From positions 1-28,168 of the forward strand of contig DAYH01000028.1 in assembly GCA_002506825.1 (NCBI GenBank): DNA of 28,168 nt. Direction: 5' to 3'. A program made the position numbers and the translations under genes. The notes under the pieces were generated by a model that was not told the origin of the DNA, searched no databases, and worked only from the letters and a program-made list of their open reading frames with translations. The stretch is from Euryarchaeota archaeon UBA103. GTDB lineage: Archaea > Thermoplasmatota > Poseidoniia > Poseidoniales > Thalassarchaeaceae. Every line of letters starts with the position of its first letter. Within the stretch, counting starts at the first letter, position 1. This document shows, piece after piece, positions 22,010-28,168 of the stretch.

Positions 22010-22576
22010 TCAGTCGCGTCTGGCCATCAAGGCTGCCATGGCGAGAGAGAGGGCCGCTAGAGGAGCAGTTGGACCGGGTAGTCCATCTTCATCGGGCTTG
22101 CAATCATCTCCCAGATCACTCCATGCTGAGCCTCCCCAAGTTCCATTGTCATACCAGCATGAAGACCAAACCTTCCATCCCCAGCCAGTCTCTGGAATGG
22201 AGACCTCTGATTGGTCCTCATAATGCAATACGAATCTCCAGTTGATGTAAGTGACCGAGTCGTCTGGAATGATTTCCCCGATCCAAGCACCTGATTCATC
22301 CCTCTCCAGAGATTGGGTATTGGGAGGGTAGCAGACACCGGAATTAATGCAAATCTGGGTGACCCATTCGACTATCGTGCCGTTCTGGTCGGCTTCTTCA
22401 GAGAGATTCAGCGATATGTTGAATGCGACATTGGCTCGAGCTTCTTGAGTGTCGATCTGTAGGGTGGCGATATCAGTCCCTTCCAAGGAGGAAGCCTCAT
22501 TGACACCCCCTTCGGCAACCGCTGTGAGAGTTGGCATCAGAAGGAGCAGAACCAGGATGATTGATGTGTTCCGCAT
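22010..22576 (-). CDS. Exported protein with C-terminal membrane/sorting tail
   Basis: It starts with a clear signal peptide (MRNTSIILVLLLLMPTLTAVAEG). The ~130-residue mature domain is beta-rich and has four cysteines (CINSGVC, SSCWYDNG, DDCKPDE), probably disulfide-bonded. It ends with DGLPGPTAPLAALSLAMAALMARRD: a Pro-Gly motif, a hydrophobic helix and Arg-Arg, the layout of archaeal PGF-CTERM-like sorting signals. The W/Y-rich segment around residues 110-155 (INWRFVLHYED, GWGWKVWSS) resembles an Ig-like or carbohydrate-binding surface, but no family is recognised. It lies directly before the IYD-like gene, 8 bases apart, so co-transcription is likely. Confidence 0.75.
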   Translation of the reverse strand: MRNTSIILVLLLLMPTLTAVAEGGVNEASSLEGTDIATLQIDTQEARANVAFNISLNLSEEADQNGTIVEWVTQICINSGVCYPPNTQSLERDESGAWIGEIIPDDSVTYINWRFVLHYEDQSEVSIPETGWGWKVWSSCWYDNGTWGGSAWSDLGDDCKPDEDGLPGPTAPLAALSLAMAALMARRD

Positions 22577-22615
22577 GAGACTGCGTGTGCATGCCCCTTC
22601 ATCAAGGATGGGGGT

Positions 22616-23119
22616 TCAAGACTCGACATTCCAGAGTTCGTCTCCAATCCAATGGATCGTGGAAATAGCCTTTCCCTTGGTCATCTCCATCATCTCTTCC
22701 CCGTCTACCAGAGCTATTCCTGACACCAGGGGGGCGCCTGACTCTTGGTCCCTGATCCAAACGAACCCGCCCTGTTCTACTGACGGGTCGGCTATGTGAA
22801 TCCCGGCCCCCATGCAATCGGCACCGTTCATCAGGAATGGTATGGCGCCCTTATCCACGGCGGCCCAGCTCCTCTCGGGCTTCCATAGCATAATCCCCCT
22901 CACAGTAGGGACCCATTTACTTGAGTCGTGTATTTCCATGTTCATTGCCACTATCTTTCTGTCTAAGAGAAGAATATCGCTTCCATTGAAGTGTGCGAGC
23001 TCTATGAAGGACGACGACATATCTACCTCTAGCCCCATGGCCTCAGTGAGTTGCCTCTCGACATCACGCATCTGCTTGTGTCGGACGGGCTTCCTCTTCC
23101 TGACCCGTGCCTCGCTCAT
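22616..23119 (-). CDS. PUA-domain RNA-binding protein, MCT-1/Tma20-like
   Basis: This 167-residue protein has a basic N-terminal section (SEARVRKRKPVRHKQMRDVERQL) and a pre-PUA domain. A C-terminal PUA domain follows (about 80-160: DKGAIPFLMNGADCMGAGI, FVWIRDQESGAPLVSGIALV). This order is that of archaeal homologues of eukaryotic MCT-1/Tma20, which bind ribosomes and act in initiation and recycling. The ATG at 23119 places the basic segment at the N-terminus as in relatives; an in-frame TTG at 23185 would add 22 residues. Its divergent neighbour is ribosomal protein S8e, fitting a translation role. Confidence 0.85.
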   Translation of the reverse strand: MSEARVRKRKPVRHKQMRDVERQLTEAMGLEVDMSSSFIELAHFNGSDILLLDRKIVAMNMEIHDSSKWVPTVRGIMLWKPERSWAAVDKGAIPFLMNGADCMGAGIHIADPSVEQGGFVWIRDQESGAPLVSGIALVDGEEMMEMTKGKAISTIHWIGDELWNVES

Positions 23120-23186
23120 GAGTCGGCCTGAGGACGCTACTCCAATAACGTAATGCTCGGCATTGAGATGATTTCCGACCTCCAAT

Positions 23187-23200
23187 CGATTGAAATAAGG
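23187..23200 (+). promoter_or_regulatory. Possible TATA element for the S8e operon
   Basis: CGATTGAAATAAGG is the only A/T-rich stretch before the S8e ATG, centred about 26 bases upstream. That spacing would give a leaderless transcript starting at or near 23221, although GGGAGG also lies 16-21 bases upstream. Confidence 0.35.
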
Positions 23201-23220
23201 GAGGTCGGTCGGCGGGACGC

Positions 23221-23616
23221 ATGGCGAAGTGGCACGGCATCTCCCGACGCAAGCCCTCTGGCGGACGCTTGAAGCGACCTAACCGCTACAGGGGAAAGCG
23301 AAGGACTGAGGTTTCCAGTGAGGCTCAGTACGCTTACATCGGTGAAAAGGACGATAGGAAGATGTACAGGAAGAACGCAGGCTCCCTCACTGCTAGGTTG
23401 CTCTCAGCCAACACCGTGAACGTAAATCTCCCCAAGGAAGGCAAGACTGTCAAGGCGACTATCAACAGCGTGATCGCCAACGACGCAGATCCGAACTTCA
23501 TCAGAAGGAACATCGTTACCAAGGGATCGATAGTGGATACCAGCATGGGCAAGGTGAAGATCACCAGTAGGCCGGGTATGCACGGAGTGATCTCAGGAAT
23601 CCTTCTAGAGGACTGA
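23221..23616 (+). CDS. rps8e: Small ribosomal subunit protein S8e
   Basis: This is an archaeal/eukaryotic ribosomal protein. Family signatures are clear: the N-terminal WHGISRRKPSGGRLKRPNRYRGKRR (in two parts), the central R-x-G-S/N-x-K/T-x-R region, and the C-terminal RRNIVTKGSIVDTSMGKVKITSRPGMHGVISG (in parts). Length 131 residues, normal for archaeal S8e. ATG start. It is the first gene of a plus-strand run with SRP19 (48-base gap), a GNAT gene and an SDR gene. Confidence 0.96.
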   Translation: MAKWHGISRRKPSGGRLKRPNRYRGKRRTEVSSEAQYAYIGEKDDRKMYRKNAGSLTARLLSANTVNVNLPKEGKTVKATINSVIANDADPNFIRRNIVTKGSIVDTSMGKVKITSRPGMHGVISGILLED

Positions 23617-23664
23617 GTACACGAAGCCCTCAAGTCACACGGCCCTTGAGAGAGGCACGATAGT

Positions 23665-24105
23665 ATGGCCGGAGACCCCAGCAAAATCACCGTATGGACC
23701 GGTTACTTCGATTCTAGGCTCTCTAGATCTGGCGGCAGGAGAGTGGGCAAGGAGGCCAGTATCCCACAGCCCACACTAGATGCCGTCGCTTGGGCGGCTA
23801 ACAAGGCTGGTATCAAGAAGACCAAGAAGCAACCCGAGGCGAGTCATCCCTCCAGGCCGTTCGCTCGTGAAGGTAGGCTGATACTGTCTGCGAGTGATGC
23901 TATGGAAGCCACTGGAGAATCCAGTAAAGAAGGCATAATGAGGGAGATTGGAGTTATCATGCGGGAGCAGATGAAGAAGTCCAAGGAGGAAGGAGCCAAG
24001 GAGATGGTCTCCCCTCCCAAGGGAAACCGGCAGAAGAGAGCTCAGAGGAAGTCATTCAGACAGAAATCCGGTGGGCAGAGAAAGAAGAAATTCGGCAGGA
24101 AGTGA
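23665..24105 (+). CDS. srp19: Signal recognition particle subunit SRP19
   Basis: This protein binds the 7S SRP RNA and helps SRP54 load. The N-terminal half contains the family motif WTGYFDSRLSRSGGRRVGKE, ASIPQPTLDAVAWAANKAG. The core then has the region of basic residues and REGRLIL typical of SRP19. The C-terminus carries a long, very basic tail (KKSKEEGAKEM..., QKRAQRKSFRQKSGGQRKKKFG), making it 146 residues against ~90-100 in many archaea. The tail probably gives additional RNA contacts. ATG start; the next gene overlaps its 3' end by 35 bases. Confidence 0.92.
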   Translation: MAGDPSKITVWTGYFDSRLSRSGGRRVGKEASIPQPTLDAVAWAANKAGIKKTKKQPEASHPSRPFAREGRLILSASDAMEATGESSKEGIMREIGVIMREQMKKSKEEGAKEMVSPPKGNRQKRAQRKSFRQKSGGQRKKKFGRK

Positions 24106-24520
24106 TACTCTGTTTTCGATTGAGGCGGGAGTCCCCGATGTCGACACATACCTACGTCTCCGGGAGAAGGCTGGAATGAGGGGCAGAACGATCGAGGGAG
24201 CGGCCAAGGGACTGGGTTCGGAGCTCTTCTCCGTAATTCTGAGAGTAACCGAAACGGGAGAGGCCGTGGGCATGGGCCGGGTAGTGGGGGACGGAGGCAC
24301 TGTCTTCCACATCTGCGATATGGCAGTTGATGAGAAGTGGCAACGAAGGGGCGGGGGGACCATGATTATGGATTCGCTGATGGAATATGTACGCCGAGAG
24401 GCTACTCCCATGTCATACATCAATCTCATGGCCGATGTGGATGGATTCTACGAGGGATGGGGATTCAAGCCAACCATTCCAAACTCCAGGGGAATGTTCC
24501 TCAGAATCTCGAATAGCTAG
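24071..24520 (+). CDS. GNAT-family N-acetyltransferase
   Basis: The acetyl-CoA binding core is visible: GMGRVVGDGGTVFHICDMAV (beta4) is followed by the pyrophosphate loop DEKWQRRGGGTMIMDSLMEYV, a variant of the Q/R-x-x-G-x-G/A motif. The C-terminal ADVDGFYEGWGFKPT has the tyrosine and the GFYxxxGF motif of the family. Length 149 residues. The substrate is unknown. The start is uncertain: GTG at 24071 overlaps SRP19 by 35 bases and has no clear Shine-Dalgarno; the next in-frame ATG would cut into the domain. Confidence 0.82.
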   Translation: MGRERRNSAGSDTLFSIEAGVPDVDTYLRLREKAGMRGRTIEGAAKGLGSELFSVILRVTETGEAVGMGRVVGDGGTVFHICDMAVDEKWQRRGGGTMIMDSLMEYVRREATPMSYINLMADVDGFYEGWGFKPTIPNSRGMFLRISNS

Positions 24521-24565
24521 GACGGTTTTAGCACCAGATAAGTATCATGACCGCCTCCGTAGTGT

Positions 24566-25333
24566 GTGGAAACGGGGTTGGACGGCAAAGTAGTGCTTGT
24601 CACCGGCGGAGCGGGTGGCATAGGCCAGTCGATATGCAAGGCGTTCTCCTCCGAGGGGGCCAAGGTCGTCATCCACTACCATGAGTCGGAGAAATCCGCG
24701 ATATCCCTGGCTAGGGAGCTTGGAGGGGTGGCAATGGGCGCCGATCTTAGAGATCCCGTGGCTGCTAACGAGCTGATCTCAAGCATAGTGGCAGAACTCG
24801 GATCGTTGGATGTTTGCGTAGCGAACGCAGGTAGCTATCCCCCCATCTCGAAGCCGCTCTGGGAGATTGAGGCGAGCAGGTGGTCGGAGACCATGGCATC
24901 AAATCTCGGAGTCACTGTAAATACGGCTAGGTCGTTCCTGTCCCACGCCTCGAAGGCGAGGGCAGGGTCGATGGTGATGGTGGGGTCGACTGCCGGCATC
25001 TACGGAGAGTCTGGGCACTCCGACTATGCCGCGGCCAAGGGAGCCATTACGTCTGGTCTTCTGATGTCTCTCAAGAACGACGTCTCGGAGCTGGTGGGAG
25101 TGAGGGTGAATGCGGTCGCGCCGGGGTGGACTGTGACGCCGAAGAAGCTGGAGCAGGGAGTTGATGATGAGATGGTGGGGAGAGCCACTGCGACTATGTC
25201 TCTCAAGAAGCTCGCGACCCCTGAAGACGTCGCTAGAGTGGTCGTCATGCTCTCATCTGACGTCGTATCTGGCCATGTCACAGGTCAGGTCATCGAAGTG
25301 GCGGGCGGCATGGAAGGACGGCTGATTCCTTAG
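24566..25333 (+). CDS. Short-chain dehydrogenase/reductase (SDR), FabG-like
   Basis: This is a classical SDR of 255 residues. The nucleotide-binding TGGAGGIG (13-20) and NAG (87-89) are present, as is the catalytic tetrad N113, S141, Y154 and K158 (GSTAGIYG...SDYAAAKGA). Late-family motifs follow (RVNAVAPGWTVTP, GHVTGQVIEVAGG). It probably reduces a 3-oxoacyl or ketone substrate with NAD(P)H; the substrate cannot be assigned. A GTG start at 24566 is used; no ATG lies upstream of the Rossmann motif. The stop TAG overlaps the stop of the convergent hydrolase gene (shared TTAG). Confidence 0.92.
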   Translation: METGLDGKVVLVTGGAGGIGQSICKAFSSEGAKVVIHYHESEKSAISLARELGGVAMGADLRDPVAANELISSIVAELGSLDVCVANAGSYPPISKPLWEIEASRWSETMASNLGVTVNTARSFLSHASKARAGSMVMVGSTAGIYGESGHSDYAAAKGAITSGLLMSLKNDVSELVGVRVNAVAPGWTVTPKKLEQGVDDEMVGRATATMSLKKLATPEDVARVVVMLSSDVVSGHVTGQVIEVAGGMEGRLIP

Positions 25334-26127
25334 GCATTGAGCCACTCAGCCAAGTGAGGCATTACCTCGGACGACTTCGTAATCACACCCATGTGCCCAC
25401 CAGGAACATGCTCGACCCTGACATCTGGGAGCACCCTAGAGAGTAGGGAGCAGGCCTCGAACTGGTGAGGTGGTGTTTCATGGCTGAGAGTGATTAGAAT
25501 TGGATGTGTGATTCCCTCATAGAACGAAGGAGGGGTCGTGTCATAGCACAGCATCCTGACCTCACTGAGTATCTTCGGCTGCAGTGCCCTCCACATATCC
25601 CTCCGGATATCCAACATGGAGTCCCAAGCGCCTGGAACGTTCCAGTAGTCTACGAAGTCCCTCAGGAAGTCCTCTGGCTCCAATCCCTCGGTGAAGAACG
25701 TCTCAACGACCTCTCCGAACTCATTCTTGAGATCCTCCCTCTCTGTGTGCTGCAGGCACCCCCACACGGTTGGCTCATGGAAAGCCATCCTCCTTATCTT
25801 TCCAGGGTGGTTGACAGCTAGCATCAATCCGATGAAGCCTCCATACGAGTGCCCGAGAATGTCGACTTGCCCCTCCTCCCCCAGTAGTATCCTCTCTGCG
25901 GCTAGGTAGTCCGTCCAGGAGTCGATGTCGCCGTCGCCCTTCCATTGCCCGGACTTGGGATAGCACAAGTAGTGCGGACACACGACCCTTCTCCCCTCTA
26001 TCAGGGGGAACATGTCCCTCCACTGCCTTGAGTCGAGTCCGGTGCTGCATAGCATCAGGATGGATGGGAGGTCCCCTTCGATCTCCAGGTAGTGGAAATC
26101 ATTTCCATTGATGTCTATGTTAGGCAT
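25330..26127 (-). CDS. Alpha/beta hydrolase
   Basis: This 265-residue enzyme has the nucleophile elbow GHSYGG (S94) and the C-terminal catalytic histidine at H245 (VPGGHMGV). A GLDSR-x-W segment follows strand 3 (STGLDSRQWRDMFP), which supplies the oxyanion hole. The cap between about 125 and 200 is helical (EREDLKNEFGEVVETFF, EDFLRDFVDYWN). The fold is typical of esterases, lactonases and C-C hydrolases; the substrate is unknown. No signal peptide, so cytoplasmic. ATG start; convergent with the SDR gene and overlapping it by four bases. Confidence 0.9.
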   Translation of the reverse strand: MPNIDINGNDFHYLEIEGDLPSILMLCSTGLDSRQWRDMFPLIEGRRVVCPHYLCYPKSGQWKGDGDIDSWTDYLAAERILLGEEGQVDILGHSYGGFIGLMLAVNHPGKIRRMAFHEPTVWGCLQHTEREDLKNEFGEVVETFFTEGLEPEDFLRDFVDYWNVPGAWDSMLDIRRDMWRALQPKILSEVRMLCYDTTPPSFYEGITHPILITLSHETPPHQFEACSLLSRVLPDVRVEHVPGGHMGVITKSSEVMPHLAEWLNA

Positions 26128-26139
26128 TATACATCGGCC

Positions 26140-26919
26140 TCAGTGTTCTCCTTCGATAATCGACTCAGAGTATATGATTTCCAGACTGTGGTGGACGTCT
26201 ATCCGGTCCTGTCCGTCCTCTATCACCAAGTGGATCTCATGGATGGATAGCGGTCCGAAGTGAAGTGTCTTCCAGAAGCCAGTATCTCCGTTCCCGATAT
26301 TCTCACCTGCCGTCTGACAGACCCCCTCCTGGTTGACTACGTCCCACCTGACATCAACCTCCCTGCCATCGAACTCTATGACACTGGGGTTCTGGACCGT
26401 GGAGTTCAGCAGGAAGTGGGACGGGATAGGGCCTTGATTACCGGGTGACGAGTCGAAGACGAACTCCTCGGGCGTCCCAGTGTCGTTCTCATACCAGTCG
26501 ATGTGCTGCTCTATCGTTATCTCAATCACTCGATCGACCCTGTGGCCATCCTGATCGATGCCGAAGGCCGTGACGCTGTAGAGGCCGTGAACGTCGAACT
26601 CGACAGCGATCTCCGTGCCATCGGCGGAGTCCACCGTAATCGGTTCTCTCCCATCGCCCGGGACAATCCCGAAGGAGGAACCCATCCCGTAATTGGTAGA
26701 CTCGGAGAAGTCGAAGATTATTACTGGGGCTAAACTGCTCTTCTGCACTCCATCCTCGTAGGAGGTCAAGATCATCCCATACTGCGTATCTGGCTCTACA
26801 TTGAGATCGAAGCCAGAGGAGTCGTCACTGATGAGACCCGTGCATCCAGAGAGCAGTACGAATGGCACTATCATGGCTAATGAGGAAAGCGTCGCAAACG
26901 CGGACAGTGGCCTTCCCAT
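26140..26919 (-). CDS. Predicted lipoprotein
   Basis: The chosen ATG at 26919 gives a signal peptide (MGRPLSAFATLSSLAMIVPF) ending in a lipobox-like LLSGC with C26, consistent with lipid anchoring on the outside of the membrane. An upstream in-frame start at 27108 would put ~60 unrelated residues in front of the signal and cross the divergent gene. The mature ~230 residues contain Ig-like beta-rich sequence (TVDSADGTEIAVEFDVHGLY, SVTAFGIDQDGHRVDRVIEI), possibly two PKD-like domains. No catalytic motif is seen. It lies 12 bases before the hydrolase gene on the same strand. Confidence 0.8.
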   Translation of the reverse strand: MGRPLSAFATLSSLAMIVPFVLLSGCTGLISDDSSGFDLNVEPDTQYGMILTSYEDGVQKSSLAPVIIFDFSESTNYGMGSSFGIVPGDGREPITVDSADGTEIAVEFDVHGLYSVTAFGIDQDGHRVDRVIEITIEQHIDWYENDTGTPEEFVFDSSPGNQGPIPSHFLLNSTVQNPSVIEFDGREVDVRWDVVNQEGVCQTAGENIGNGDTGFWKTLHFGPLSIHEIHLVIEDGQDRIDVHHSLEIIYSESIIEGEH

Positions 26920-27045
26920 GGTAAGAAGGACGAGGAATTCCAGATTAATGTGCCTGCCTTCTGGTAGTGTCCTCTCCTCTGTTTTCAGCTTCATCAGGGC
27001 GAATTCGCAATCATCGCTATATGTGCCACATAGAAACGGCCGGGC

Positions 27046-27351
27046 ATGGTTGTCGAAGATTTGTTGGGGGACATCTGCTTCGAGTTTCTTTTTTGGATAG
27101 CTTTGCATGTGGTGTATGAGATAGCCGTTCAGATTCTGATGGGGTTCGGGCTCTCACGCATGGAGGCAGAGGGATCGGCGTTGGCATTCGTTTTCGTGGT
27201 GATATTCCTCATGGCGGCCCTCACGGCCTACAGGAGGAAGAAGCTCGGAAAGGCAGTGACCCTGGACACGGACGGAGATGGCAGGATTTCAGCGGAAGAG
27301 GAAGCGGCCGCCTTCGATATCGAGGAAGAGGAGTGGTGGGGGGAGGAGTGA
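27046..27351 (+). CDS. Membrane protein with C-terminal EF-hand
   Basis: Two hydrophobic segments (about 12-32 and 44-63) are followed by a basic stop-transfer stretch (YRRKKLGK). A canonical EF-hand loop, DTDGDGRISAEE (Asp at loop positions 1, 3 and 5, Glu at 12), comes next, then a highly acidic tail. Only one EF-hand is present, so calcium binding may need dimerisation. By charge the EF-hand is cytoplasmic. No family recognised. ATG start. It is divergent from the lipoprotein gene and convergent with the SprT-like gene, with a 6-base gap. Confidence 0.78.
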   Translation: MVVEDLLGDICFEFLFWIALHVVYEIAVQILMGFGLSRMEAEGSALAFVFVVIFLMAALTAYRRKKLGKAVTLDTDGDGRISAEEEAAAFDIEEEEWWGEE

Positions 27352-27357
27352 GTCCGA

Positions 27358-27867
27358 TCACGTGTTCTCGTGATCCTCGAGCACTATCTTGCAATCCCTG
27401 CACCTGTAACGGCCGTTCCCCCTTCTGGCCCTAGGGTGCCTGTTCCCGCAGGATGGGCATACCCATAGCCACTTGGCGGATCTCTCACGGAGATGCACAC
27501 CGAACTTCTCGCCCATCGACCTGGCCTCGGTATCGGGCCACAGGGACTCCTTCTCCCTGAACTCCCTTCCGTGGTCGGAGAGGCCGAGGGCGTGGAGGTA
27601 CTCGTGGTACAGCAGGAAGTCGGCGTACCTCGACCACTCCTCGGTGAGAGCGTAGGGGTGGACGTCTATGCACCTGACATCCGAGGGAGACACCCCGTCC
27701 TTCTTCCTGACGCCCCTCCTGTACCTGCAGACAGCATGGAGCCTGGTGGCGTTCCTCCTGAGCAGGCCCAGGGGGATCGAGGGGAGCTGTTCCACCGGGA
27801 GATTGGAGATGCCGGGGATGGCCCGCATCCGGGAGATCACTCCGAGCGCCCTGCTCTCCAAATCCAT
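27358..27867 (-). CDS. SprT-like zinc metalloprotease
   Basis: The HEYLH motif (H88, E89, H92) with a downstream third ligand at H99 (SDHGREF) forms the catalytic zinc site of the SprT/Spartan fold. A zinc ribbon follows near the C-terminus (C137-x2-C140 ... C156-x2-C159). Length 169 residues, typical of bacterial and archaeal SprT-like proteins. The eukaryotic relative Spartan cleaves DNA-protein crosslinks; whether this archaeal one does is inference. ATG start. The coding sequence is markedly G+C rich. Confidence 0.88.
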   Translation of the reverse strand: MDLESRALGVISRMRAIPGISNLPVEQLPSIPLGLLRRNATRLHAVCRYRRGVRKKDGVSPSDVRCIDVHPYALTEEWSRYADFLLYHEYLHALGLSDHGREFREKESLWPDTEARSMGEKFGVHLRERSAKWLWVCPSCGNRHPRARRGNGRYRCRDCKIVLEDHENT

Positions 27868-27950
27868 GGCACTGACTCGTGGAGACGCCCATCAACGTTG
27901 GTCATCATACGTGCAAATCCATCAAGTACCGAACAGCCCCTGACTTGACC

Positions 27951-28168
27951 ATGAGCCGGAAGTACTTCGTGAAGTTCGTATCAGAGCCGAGAAATGACAC
28001 AATCAAGACCATCGTAGGGGTAGCGTGCGCCGCTAGGGCCATCTCAGAGGGCCACGAGGTGAGCGTCTTCTTCGCGGCGGCCGGGACCCGCCTCCTGGAG
28101 CCTGCCTACATCGAGGAGCTGAACAAGGAGATGGGGGAGGACTCCACGGCGGTCTCGGACATGATGGG
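27951..28168 (+). CDS. DsrE-like protein (3' truncated by window edge)
   Basis: A frame opens at ATG 27951 and stays open to the last base, so only about the first 72 residues are visible. They begin MSRKYFVKFVSEPRNDT, then IVGVACAARAISEGHEVSVFF and AAAGTRLL. This is the beta-strand/helix/strand pattern of the DsrE/DsrF-like fold (small cytoplasmic sulfur-relay or redox proteins), in which the helix carries several Ala and a conserved GH/GxxV turn. The region with the possible active cysteine lies outside the window, so sulfur transfer cannot be assessed. The start is plausible but has no visible Shine-Dalgarno. Confidence 0.65.
   Translation, partial: MSRKYFVKFVSEPRNDTIKTIVGVACAARAISEGHEVSVFFAAAGTRLLEPAYIEELNKEMGEDSTAVSDMM

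Noticed and set aside
21792..22245. Two plus-strand frames opposite the nitroreductase and exported-protein genes
   Set aside because: They span the junction of two well-supported minus-strand genes and have no motif or start signal.
24052..24429. A 125-codon minus-strand frame opposite the SRP19/GNAT region
   Set aside because: It is antisense to recognised genes and its Pro/Ser-rich translation matches nothing.
27493..27948. A 151-codon open frame on the plus strand opposite the SprT-like gene
   Set aside because: It is antisense to a gene with full metalloprotease and zinc-ribbon motifs. High G+C removes stops and produces long shadow frames here; the translation is Pro/Gly/Val-rich without any domain.

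Overview
The window reads as a chromosomal segment of a planktonic euryarchaeon, most likely Marine Group II (Candidatus Poseidoniales, Thermoplasmatota). It carries archaeal/eukaryotic-type information genes (FEN1, Trm-G10/Trm11-type methyltransferase, Sec61-beta, ribosomal protein S8e, SRP19, an MCT-1/Tma20-like PUA protein, a Toprim protein, an Lrp regulator, XerA). Alongside these sit an aerobic haem-copper oxidase, a bacterial-type fused RibD, and surface proteins with acidic calcium-binding repeats. The lineage call is inference from gene content; no rRNA is present.

Layout. 1-622: the 3' end of a surface protein made of Asp/Asn-rich calcium-binding repeats. 710-5323: FEN1 and a divergent tRNA methyltransferase, tRNA-Arg(UCG), RibD, a diacylglycerol-kinase-like lipid kinase and tRNA-Ser(UGA). 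5364-9909: a minus-strand coxB-coxA-coxC-coxD operon whose subunit I carries an extra exported N-terminal domain. 10026-14514: Toprim protein, Lrp regulator, NSUN-type m5C methyltransferase, an uncharacterised protein, Sec61-beta, another uncharacterised protein and a small Cys/His protein. 14518-21066: XerA, a newly proposed 65-residue ORF, a RimK-like ATP-grasp ligase, a membrane protein with a cytoplasmic SAP domain, a ParA/Soj ATPase and a DMT permease. 21068-28168: a small uncharacterised ORF, an iodotyrosine-deiodinase-like nitroreductase, exported proteins, an MCT-1-like protein, the S8e-SRP19-GNAT-SDR run, an alpha/beta hydrolase, a lipoprotein, an EF-hand membrane protein, a SprT-like protease and the start of a DsrE-like gene cut by the edge.

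Genes are tightly packed: no gap exceeds about 160 bases, several convergent pairs touch at their stop codons, and neighbours are often coupled by ATGA/TTGA overlaps. GTG and TTG starts are common. Base composition rises sharply from left to right (about 33-43% G+C in sampled lines near 1-2 kb, about 65% near 27.5 kb).

I see no CRISPR array, insertion sequence or prophage. The most unusual points are the oxidase fusion, the repeated SD-N4-TTG starts in the oxidase operon, hairpins that include or abut start codons, the IYD-like enzyme that keeps its substrate-binding residues, the hidden 65-residue ORF before xerA, and the XerA / SAP-membrane protein / ParA neighbourhood.
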